A program made the translations under genes and the position numbers. The notes under the pieces were generated by a model, which ran no database searches, had not been told where the DNA came from, and saw only the letters and a program-made list of their open reading frames with translations. A stretch of 8,581 nt of DNA from Prevotella sp. UBA4376 (GTDB lineage Bacteria; Bacteroidota; Bacteroidia; Bacteroidales; Bacteroidaceae): NCBI GenBank assembly GCA_002391185.1, contig DGRY01000088.1:1-8581 (forward strand), given 5' to 3'. This document shows, piece after piece, positions 1 through 5,220 of this stretch. The stretch's first letter is position 1. Every line of letters starts with the position of its first letter.

Positions 1-34
1 TGTTTTCATAAAGGCTGAAACATAAATTCATCAT

Positions 35-74
35 AAGAGCAGAATGCTCTTTCGTCTTTATTTTCTTTTATTTT
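35..74 (+). terminator. Terminator-like hairpin with T-rich tail
   Basis: A perfect 7-bp stem (AAGAGCA at 35-41, loop GAA, TGCTCTT at 45-51) is followed on the plus strand by a T-rich stretch to about 74. This is the form of an intrinsic terminator for a plus-strand gene ending left of the window. On the minus strand no T tract follows, so it fits the transporter gene less well. No coding sequence is recognisable in 1-148. Confidence 0.4.
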
Positions 75-126
75 AAGAGAAAAAATACAGAGTATATTCG
101 CTTGCGAAACTTTAGTTACAAATTAG

Positions 127-141
127 TCGCCCTATGGGCGA
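127..141 (-). terminator. Hairpin just after the MFS transporter stop
   Basis: TCGCCC and GGGCGA form a perfect 6-bp stem with a 3-nt loop, starting 7 nt after the transporter stop codon. The T tract that follows on the minus strand is poor. This may be a weak terminator or an RNA-stabilising 3' hairpin. A second short hairpin (TTCG-CTTG-CGAA, 97-108) lies further downstream. Confidence 0.3.
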
Positions 142-148
142 TTATGAC

Positions 149-1357
149 TCATCTGTTCTTATTCTTAATATACCAAGGGTGCACAAAGCAGTTGTATATA
201 AGCAAAGCTAATGCCAGAAGAGACAATGCAACCATTATCATGAGTTGCGGATTATTGTGAAAGAACACATAGCCTGCTCCTACTCCCATGCTCAAGCCAA
301 ATTCCCATGAGAGAATATACGTGCTCACTGATGTGCCTCGCTGACAGTGGTTGCTCAACTTGATGAAGAAAAGCAAAAAGCGACTGCCTATGGCACCAGC
401 TCCAAAGCCCACAAAAACAGGAACAAGATAATGAATGCTCGATTCATCACCAACATGCTGCAATACCAAGGCAGTGATAACGCAGATAAGTGCTGTATTG
501 ATTTCGCTTTTCAAATCGGCATTAGCAAAAGCGAAACGTTCTGAACAAAGTGCAAGGAAGAATCCAAGCATCATCAACACAAAAAACTGAAGGCTACACT
601 GCACCGACAATACAAGTCCGATTATGAACGTGAGCATCGAAAGATTAATGAATAAAGGCCATCCACGAAACAACAGAAAACGATCGGTAGTGAACACCTT
701 AACATCATCGTCGGGGGCTTTGAATGGCAACTTTATCATAGAGATAAGTACCAAAGCTATCAAGCCGAGTGTAACAGAAGCTACCAACATAGCATCGTCG
801 GCGCCAAACTTGTAAGCAAACAATCCAACAACAGGACCTAAGGAAAGGCCAAAGCGTCCAAACCAATTAGATGAATGATTTGCCTCGGTGCGCTGAAACG
901 ATTCACAAATGTCAACAACAAGAGTGGAACACAGAACTATCTGCGCAAGAGCAAATGTGGCTCCCATGACGAAACGTAGAATAAGATATAAAACTGTTAC
1001 TCGTTCAAGGGAGAACCAGTTGCGTATCTCGGATATAGGAATCTTTTCGATATCCGGAAGCAACAGCATTCCCACAACCGAAAGAATCATCACTATGATA
1101 GCTCTGAGGCACACTCTGTTCCTGCGGTATTTCTGCACCCAATAAGAGCCGAAGCCTCCCAAGGCAAAGATTCCCAAAGAGAATACTCCCATAACACAAC
1201 CAGTCATCAATGGAGATAGTTTTTCTGCCAACAGCTGCTGTGGCAGCATTGGTATCTGCATATAAGCAAGCATTGACAACACCATATTGGCTAAGGCAAG
1301 AAACCAGAAATCTCTATGCCACAATCTGAAGTGTACGGGGGTGTTCTGTGTATCCAT
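149..1357 (-). CDS. MFS-type membrane transporter, substrate unknown
   Basis: This 402-residue protein is highly hydrophobic, with about 12 predicted membrane segments. They lie near residues 16-38, 51-73, 82-100, 118-146, 163-182, 187-208, 230-254, 256-275, 286-302, 306-334, 344-365 and 370-393, with a loop near 210-228 between the two halves. Length and layout fit the major facilitator superfamily, which moves small molecules across the inner membrane. The loop after segment 2 (G70 to R81, with K76, R78, R79 and R81) resembles MFS motif A, but the usual acidic residue is missing: V74 stands in its place. The gene begins 29 bp after the panB stop on the same strand, so the two are probably co-transcribed. 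A role in pantothenate or precursor traffic is only a guess from position; drug or sugar efflux is equally possible. The start ATG has only a weak purine-rich upstream sequence. Confidence 0.8.
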   Translation of the reverse strand: MDTQNTPVHFRLWHRDFWFLALANMVLSMLAYMQIPMLPQQLLAEKLSPLMTGCVMGVFSLGIFALGGFGSYWVQKYRRNRVCLRAIIVMILSVVGMLLLPDIEKIPISEIRNWFSLERVTVLYLILRFVMGATFALAQIVLCSTLVVDICESFQRTEANHSSNWFGRFGLSLGPVVGLFAYKFGADDAMLVASVTLGLIALVLISMIKLPFKAPDDDVKVFTTDRFLLFRGWPLFINLSMLTFIIGLVLSVQCSLQFFVLMMLGFFLALCSERFAFANADLKSEINTALICVITALVLQHVGDESSIHYLVPVFVGFGAGAIGSRFLLFFIKLSNHCQRGTSVSTYILSWEFGLSMGVGAGYVFFHNNPQLMIMVALSLLALALLIYNCFVHPWYIKNKNR

Positions 1358-1386
1358 ACTTTTCGTTTTCGTGAAACAATAGCTAT

Positions 1387-2205
1387 TTAATAGCTTTCAT
1401 CTGTATTAGGGAATGTGCTGTCCTTAACACATTTAATATACTCATGCACACCATCGGTGATGCATTTGTTGACATCGGCAAAATGACGAAGGAACTTTGG
1501 CTTGAAGCCTTGTGTCATGCCAAGAGCATCGGCATATACGAGAACCTGTCCGTCACAGCCATTGCCTGCACCAATACCTATAGTGGCTGCCTTTACTGAG
1601 GCTGTTACCTGAGCAGCGAGCTTGGCAGGAACCTTTTCAAGGGTGATACCAAACACACCTGCCTCATCAAGAGCCTTAGCATCGGCAAGAAGTTTTGCAG
1701 CCTCGGCCTCTTCCTTTGCACGAAGACCATAACCGCCAAACTTGTGAATGCTCTGAGGTGTGAGACCCAGATGTCCCATAACAGGAATACCTGCATCAAC
1801 AATTCCCTTAACGGTGTCGGCAATCTCGGCGCCACCTTCCATCTTAACGGCATCGGCACCACTCTCCTTGATAATGCGAATGGCATTACGGATGCCCTCT
1901 TCACGACTCACCTGATAGCTGCCGAAAGGCATATCACAAAGCACAAGGCAATGCTTGCATGCACGAGCCACGGCGCGAGCGTGATAAATCATCTGATCAA
2001 CAGTGATTGGTAATGTATCTTCGTTTCCTGCCATCACATTAGATGCTGAGTCACCAACAAGGATGCTGTCGATACCTGCTGCATCAATAATGCCGGCTGT
2101 TGTATAATCGTATGCTGTAAGCTGGGTTATCTTCTCGCCAGCCTGTTTCATTTCAATAAATGTCTTTGCTGTAATTTTCTTCTTGTCTGTTGTTAAATAT
2201 CCCAT
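1387..2205 (-). CDS. panB: 3-methyl-2-oxobutanoate hydroxymethyltransferase (ketopantoate hydroxymethyltransferase)
   Basis: PanB transfers a hydroxymethyl group from 5,10-methylene-tetrahydrofolate to 3-methyl-2-oxobutanoate, giving ketopantoate. This is the first committed step to pantothenate and CoA, in the cytoplasm (EC 2.1.2.11). At 272 residues it has normal family length and a complete TIM-barrel pattern. The Mg-binding residues are visible as D52 (VGDS), D91 (DMPFGSY) and E123 (KMEGG). GHLGLTPQ is at 144-151, the catalytic glutamate is E190 (LEKVP), and GIGAG lies near 210. Assignment of these residues follows the E. coli enzyme (D45, D84, E114, E181). No other pantothenate gene (panC, panD, panE) is in the window. 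A good TAnnTTTG promoter ends near 2361, leaving a leader of about 150 nt that can fold. The stop codon sits in a near-palindrome (AGCTATT/AATAGCT), and the MFS gene follows closely. Confidence 0.97.
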   Translation of the reverse strand: MGYLTTDKKKITAKTFIEMKQAGEKITQLTAYDYTTAGIIDAAGIDSILVGDSASNVMAGNEDTLPITVDQMIYHARAVARACKHCLVLCDMPFGSYQVSREEGIRNAIRIIKESGADAVKMEGGAEIADTVKGIVDAGIPVMGHLGLTPQSIHKFGGYGLRAKEEAEAAKLLADAKALDEAGVFGITLEKVPAKLAAQVTASVKAATIGIGAGNGCDGQVLVYADALGMTQGFKPKFLRHFADVNKCITDGVHEYIKCVKDSTFPNTDESY

Positions 2206-2221
2206 ATTTCTAAAATTTGGA

Positions 2222-2317
2222 ATGTGAAATGTTTAATTTGTAAATCATCGGCTTTCCCGATTATTAATTATTCAATTACGAATTATTATTAGAGCGCCAT
2301 GCGCTTGCATTTCACAT
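2222..2317 (-). promoter_or_regulatory. Cloverleaf-like foldable leader of panB
   Basis: On the panB transcript a perfect 10-bp stem can form between ATGTGAAATG (2317-2308) and CATTTCACAT (2231-2222). Inside it lie three hairpins. One is AGCGC-ATG-GCGCT (2305-2293). One is an AT-rich 9-bp stem with a single mismatch (2288-2265). One is ATCGG-GAAAG-CCGAT (2261-2247). The result is a four-way junction ending 17 nt before the start codon. It could be a regulatory RNA or simply a composite of intergenic repeats. It does not match any riboswitch I know by sequence. Confidence 0.35.
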
Positions 2318-2360
2318 CTTTTACCCTCTTTTATTATTATCAACGCAATTTATGCGGATG

Positions 2361-2392
2361 CAAAAGTACTAAAAATTAACGAGATGTGGCAA
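2361..2392 (-). promoter_or_regulatory. panB promoter, Bacteroidota type
   Basis: On the minus strand the box TACTTTTG (2368-2361) exactly fits the TAnnTTTG -7 consensus of the Bacteroidota primary sigma factor. A TTG at 2392-2390, 21 bp upstream, fits the -33 element. The -33 lies inside the last codons of the upstream HAD gene, and the -7 begins just after its stop. Transcription would start near 2355. Confidence 0.65.
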
Positions 2393-3026
2393 CAATCTTA
2401 TTCAATTTTGAGAAATCCATACCGTTATAATCATCTGTAACATAGTCGCTATACTCATTTATTGCCTCTCGCGAATTGGTTGTTGCAAGTCCGACAACAA
2501 ACTCGTTGGCTGCTCTAACAGCTCTCAATCCGTTGAAACTATCCTCAAATCCCACACACTCTGCAGGCTGGCATCCAAACACTTGTGCTCCTTTAAGATA
2601 GCAGTCGGGATGAGGCTTACTCTCTTTAAAATCCTCGCTTGTGAGAATGCGGTCGAAATAATCATTCATCTCTGGATGTTTTTCTAACACAACCTCCATC
2701 TTTTTCATATTGCTTGATGTTACAACGGCTGTCTTTATGCCATTGCTCTTCAAATCTTTGACGAATGTCTCGAAGCCAGGGATATATTCCAAATCCATGT
2801 TCTTTTCAAATTCATCAAGACGAGCAACAACAAGCTCACGCATGTCTTCTAATTCTCCTGAAAACAACTTATCAAGAATCTGAGTAAGGGTCTGCCCTTT
2901 TATTTCGTGTTCCAGTCCTGGCAATTCAGGATGAAACTCTCTGCATTGCGAGCCCCAGAAAACGGTGTATTGCGGTTCTGTATTGAACACCACTCCGTCT
3001 AAGTCGAATAATGCTGCTTTTATCAT
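2376..3026 (-). CDS. HAD-superfamily hydrolase, beta-phosphoglucomutase-like subfamily
   Basis: This is a 216-residue cytoplasmic phosphatase or phosphomutase of the HAD superfamily. Motif I is FDLDG with nucleophile D8 and acid/base D10. Motif II is VVTSSN (101-106). Motif III is K137 in KPHPD. Motif IV is GFEDS (159-163), with E161 and D162 for Mg binding. The helical region between about 16 and 80 is the small C1 cap typical of the beta-phosphoglucomutase, phosphoglycolate phosphatase and sugar-phosphate phosphatase group. All catalytic motifs are intact, so it should be active. The substrate cannot be read from sequence: beta-phosphoglucomutase needs extra cap features that I cannot confirm, and a sugar-phosphate phosphatase is as likely. 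The gene is divergent from rsmG and has its own -7 box. panB downstream has a separate promoter overlapping this gene's 3' end. Confidence 0.88.
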   Translation of the reverse strand: MIKAALFDLDGVVFNTEPQYTVFWGSQCREFHPELPGLEHEIKGQTLTQILDKLFSGELEDMRELVVARLDEFEKNMDLEYIPGFETFVKDLKSNGIKTAVVTSSNMKKMEVVLEKHPEMNDYFDRILTSEDFKESKPHPDCYLKGAQVFGCQPAECVGFEDSFNGLRAVRAANEFVVGLATTNSREAINEYSDYVTDDYNGMDFSKLNKIVATSR

Positions 3027-3053
3027 TTTCTCTAATTAATTGATAACAGTGTG

Positions 3054-3061
3054 CAAAGTTA
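3054..3061 (-). promoter_or_regulatory. -7 box of the HAD gene promoter
   Basis: On the minus strand this reads TAACTTTG, an exact TAnnTTTG match, 27 bp before the HAD start codon. No convincing TTG -33 element is present about 20 bp upstream. The expected -33 position overlaps the plus-strand -7 box of rsmG. Confidence 0.5.
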
Positions 3062-3074
3062 CGAATTCTTTTTG

Positions 3075-3082
3075 TACTTTTG
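3075..3082 (+). promoter_or_regulatory. -7 box of the rsmG promoter
   Basis: TACTTTTG is an exact TAnnTTTG match, 17 bp before the preferred rsmG start at 3100. A transcript would begin near 3089, which excludes the upstream in-frame ATG at 3040 as the translation start. No clear TTG -33 element is seen at the usual spacing. Confidence 0.6.
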
Positions 3083-3099
3083 TAGCATTAAGAAAGAAT

Positions 3100-3726
3100 A
3101 TGATAGAAATAATAACGAAATACTTCCCTGAACTCTCTGAAACTCAAAAGGAACAGTTCGCTAAGCTCCAGGCTCTATACGAGGACTGGAACCAGAAGAT
3201 CAATGTGATTTCACGCAAGGACATCGACAATCTTTATGAGCACCATGTGCTTCACTCGCTTGCCATTGCCAAAGCCATTCGCTTTAAGAAGGGAACAAAA
3301 ATTCTCGACTTTGGCTGTGGCGGTGGTTTCCCTGGCATTCCACTCGCCATTCTCTTTCCAGAATGTAGCTTTAGAATGATCGACGGCACTGGCAAGAAGA
3401 TAAAGGTGGTGAATGCCGTTGCCGAAGCTTGCGGATTGAAAAACGTGGACGCACAGCATCTTCGTGGCGAGGATGAGAAAGGAAAATACGATTTTGTAGT
3501 GTCGCGTGCTGTGATGCCGTTACCAAACATGATGAAGATTGTTCGCAAGAACATCTCTACCAAGCATCAAAACGCTCTGCCCAATGGTGTGTTCTGCCTC
3601 AAGGGTGGCGACCTTACAGAAGAGTTGAAACCTTATATTAACGTTGTTGAAGAAATAACTCTCGACACATTCTTCGACGAGGATTGGTTCAAGGAAGAAA
3701 AGAAACTCATTTATCTTCCAATATAA
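3100..3726 (+). CDS. rsmG: 16S rRNA (guanine-527-N7)-methyltransferase RsmG
   Basis: RsmG (GidB) uses S-adenosylmethionine to methylate N7 of G527 in the 530 loop of 16S rRNA; its loss is known to give low-level streptomycin resistance. The 208-residue protein shows the family pattern. HHVLHSLAIAK (48-58) is followed by the SAM motif ILDFGCGGGFPGIPLA (68-83). D95 in MIDGTGKK is the likely SAM-ribose contact. SRAV (135-138) and LKGG (167-170) follow. I place the start at 3100 because a longer frame from 3040 would run through the promoter box at 3075-3082 and add 20 residues of unrelated character. The site before the ATG is weak (AGAAAG). The gene leads a tight plus-strand run with the MBL-fold hydrolase 29 bp downstream, then ruvC. 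Confidence 0.95.
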   Translation: MIEIITKYFPELSETQKEQFAKLQALYEDWNQKINVISRKDIDNLYEHHVLHSLAIAKAIRFKKGTKILDFGCGGGFPGIPLAILFPECSFRMIDGTGKKIKVVNAVAEACGLKNVDAQHLRGEDEKGKYDFVVSRAVMPLPNMMKIVRKNISTKHQNALPNGVFCLKGGDLTEELKPYINVVEEITLDTFFDEDWFKEEKKLIYLPI

Positions 3727-3739
3727 ACATTAGAAAGCC

Positions 3740-3745
3740 AAGGAG
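3740..3745 (+). promoter_or_regulatory. Strong Shine-Dalgarno site for the MBL-fold hydrolase
   Basis: AAGGAG lies 10 bp before the ATG at 3756. It stands out because most other genes in the window have weak or no recognisable ribosome binding site. It fixes the start of this gene. Confidence 0.7.
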
Positions 3746-3755
3746 ATAAAACGTT

Positions 3756-4400
3756 ATGCTTAAAATACAAAAGTTTGTATGCAACATGATTCAAGAAAAC
3801 TGTTACGTTGTGAGCGACGAAACAGGCGAAGGAATCATCATTGATTGTGGGGCATACTATGAAGAAGAACGACAAGCTATTGTCGATTACGTAAAACAGA
3901 ATAATATCACCCTAAAGCATCTTGTTGCTACCCACGGACACTTCGACCATAATTTTGGCAACAAGGCTATATACGACACTTTCAAACTGAAACCCGAGGT
4001 TCCTGCCAAGGACAAGGAGCTATTGGAAAACCTTCCACTACAGGTGAGAGGTATCCTTGGTATGACATACGAGGAAGAACTGCCTCCTGTGGGTAGATAT
4101 CTTGAAGAAGGCGACACCATCAGCTTTGGCAGTCACACCTTCACTATCATCGCCACTCCGGGACACACTCCTGGTTGCTCGTTCTATTATTGCGAGCAAG
4201 AGCATGTTGCCTTCTCGGGCGACACTCTCTTCAAGGGAGCTATCGGGCGCACCGACCTCGAAGGCGGAAGTATGTTCCAGATAATACAAAGTCTTAGAAC
4301 AATATGTCAGCTTCCCGACAACACCCGCATACTGCCGGGACATGGCGCCGAGACAACTATTGGTTACGAACTTGCAAGCAATCCATACCTTGACCGCTAA
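3756..4400 (+). CDS. Metallo-beta-lactamase-fold hydrolase, YcbL/glyoxalase II-like
   Basis: This is a 214-residue cytoplasmic metallohydrolase. The two-metal site is complete: H60, H62, D64 and H65 in THGHFDH, H137 in TPGHTPG, D156 in FSGDTLF, and H196 in LPGHG. The motif GRTDL (164-168) and the short length match the YcbL-like branch of the glyoxalase II group. This branch lacks the full C-terminal substrate domain of GloB, which is around 250 residues. Members hydrolyse thioesters such as S-lactoylglutathione in vitro, but the physiological substrate is often unknown, and Bacteroidota generally lack glutathione. A strong ribosome binding site fixes the start. The gene sits between rsmG and ruvC and its 3' end overlaps the ruvC frame, so co-expression is very likely. 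No functional link to either neighbour is evident. Confidence 0.9.
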   Translation: MLKIQKFVCNMIQENCYVVSDETGEGIIIDCGAYYEEERQAIVDYVKQNNITLKHLVATHGHFDHNFGNKAIYDTFKLKPEVPAKDKELLENLPLQVRGILGMTYEEELPPVGRYLEEGDTISFGSHTFTIIATPGHTPGCSFYYCEQEHVAFSGDTLFKGAIGRTDLEGGSMFQIIQSLRTICQLPDNTRILPGHGAETTIGYELASNPYLDR

Positions 4401-4983
4401 AGAGAAAATAATATTAGGCATCGACCCAGGAACAAACGTGATGGGCTACGGGGTGATTAGCGTTGTGGGCAACAAGGCTAAGATGATGGGTATGGGTGTT
4501 ATCGACCTAAGGAAGATGAGCGACCCCTATCTGCGTCTTGGAAAAATCTACGAACGTGTCACTGGCATTATAGAATCGTTCCTGCCCGACGAAATGGCTA
4601 TCGAGGCTCCGTTCTTTGGAAAGAACGTGCAGTCGATGCTTAAACTGGGACGTGCCCAGGGTGTTGCCATAGCCGCAGCCATTCGTCGCGACATTCCTAT
4701 TCACGAATATGCTCCACTGAAAATAAAGATGGCTATCACCGGACAGGGACAGGCATCAAAGGAACAGGTGGCAGGAATGCTCCAGCGCCTGCTGCATCTC
4801 GATGAAAAGGAAATGCCAAAATATATGGATGCCACCGATGCTCTCGGTGCAGCCTACTGTCATTTTCTGCAGATGTCGCGCCCAGAATCAACGGGCAAGC
4901 ACTATGGCAGTTGGAAAGATTTTGCACTAAAAAACAAGACAAGAGTGCGAAGCAGAGCTTCGCTATTGAATATTGAAGATTGA
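4342..4983 (+). CDS. ruvC: Crossover junction endodeoxyribonuclease RuvC
   Basis: RuvC is the dimeric, Mg-dependent nuclease that cuts Holliday junctions symmetrically, working with RuvAB. Numbered from the ATG at 4342, all four catalytic acids are present: D28 (GIDPG), E88 (IEAPFFGKN), and D163 and D166 (YMDATDALG). The DNA-contact stretch around [14 protein letters not shown] (94-107) is also present. The start is uncertain. The ATG at 4342 overlaps the hydrolase gene by 59 bp and puts the first aspartate at 28, whereas RuvC normally has it near 7-13. A TTG at 4390, overlapping by 11 bp, would put it at 12. Neither start has a clear ribosome binding site. The last residues, from about R203 ([11 protein letters not shown]), run beyond the usual family end. 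They are encoded by a hairpin (4947-4963) and a 14-bp tandem repeat that crosses the stop codon. Confidence 0.95.
   Translation: MAPRQLLVTNLQAIHTLTAKEKIILGIDPGTNVMGYGVISVVGNKAKMMGMGVIDLRKMSDPYLRLGKIYERVTGIIESFLPDEMAIEAPFFGKNVQSMLKLGRAQGVAIAAAIRRDIPIHEYAPLKIKMAITGQGQASKEQVAGMLQRLLHLDEKEMPKYMDATDALGAAYCHFLQMSRPESTGKHYGSWKDFALKNKTRVRSRASLLNIED
4947..4963 (+). repeat. Palindrome encoding the RuvC C-terminal tail
   Basis: GCGAAGC and GCTTCGC form a perfect 7-bp stem with an AGA loop inside the last codons of ruvC. The GCTTCGCTA half recurs in the last codons of the ABC gene (6757-6765). Directly after it, a 13-bp unit ATTGAATATTGAA repeats at 4965-4977 and 4979-4991, spanning the ruvC stop. Confidence 0.6.
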
Positions 4984-5030
4984 ATATTGAAAAATGAAGC
5001 GCAAAGCGCTTTAAATATTTCAATATTTAC
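4983..5030 (+). terminator. Long composite hairpin after ruvC, possible terminator
   Basis: The outer arms AATATTGAAA (4983-4992) and TTTCAATATT (5018-5027) are perfect complements over 10 bp. Inside them AAGCGC-AAA-GCGCTT (4997-5011) forms a second perfect stem, followed by TAAATATTT. It begins at the ruvC stop codon, so it may end or protect the rsmG-hydrolase-ruvC transcript. The inner core belongs to the AGCGC-NNN-GCGCT set also seen at 2293-2305 and 6747-6759. Confidence 0.45.
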
Positions 5031-5112
5031 TTCCCTCGCTGATTGTTTACACCGGCTTTGCCGACAGTAAACACTCGGTCAGTGACCTTCGGTTCATTAT
5101 TTCAATATTTAC
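5016..5112. repeat. 15-bp direct repeats flanking a hairpin-bearing segment
   Basis: TATTTCAATATTTAC occurs at 5016-5030 and 5098-5112. The 67 nt between hold a stem of TGTTTAC (5044-5050) with GTAAACA (5067-5073), which encloses CGGC-TTT-GCCG (5053-5063). A short palindrome GGTCA-G-TGACC (5077-5087) follows. The layout resembles a small non-coding insertion, but I see no convincing terminal inverted repeats. No gene is visible in the ruvC-ABC gap (4984-5220). Confidence 0.5.
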
Positions 5113-5156
5113 ATCTTTCTTGGGCTAACCAACAGGAACGCCACTGAAAATTCAAA

Positions 5157-5206
5157 CAGATAGATCACCCTCTCCCTTCGGAGAGGGATGGGGTGAGGTT
5201 CATAAT
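5157..5206 (+). repeat. Palindromic CT/GA repeat, copy 1
   Basis: This 50-bp unit contains CCCTCTCC-CTTC-GGAGAGGG (perfect 8-bp stem, 4-nt loop) followed by a G-rich tail ending in GTTCATAAT. It ends 14 bp before the ATG of the ABC gene. It is identical to copy 2 except at two positions (5164 and 5194). Confidence 0.85.
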
Positions 5207-5220
5207 TAATTCAAGCAATA

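Noticed and set aside
909..1145. A plus-strand small protein inside the transporter region
   Set aside because: It is antisense to a clearly coding membrane protein, has no recognisable features and reads as a shadow frame.
2222..2317. A tRNA gene, from the cloverleaf shape
   Set aside because: The closing stem is 10 bp, there is no T-loop GTTC-type sequence, no sensible anticodon arm and no CCA end.
2376..3026. A frameshifted or broken HAD gene
   Set aside because: All four motifs are present in order in one uninterrupted frame of normal length.
3040..3099. An N-terminal extension of RsmG starting at the ATG at 3040
   Set aside because: It would run through the TACTTTTG promoter box, and the 20 added residues do not look like RsmG, which begins naturally at 3100.
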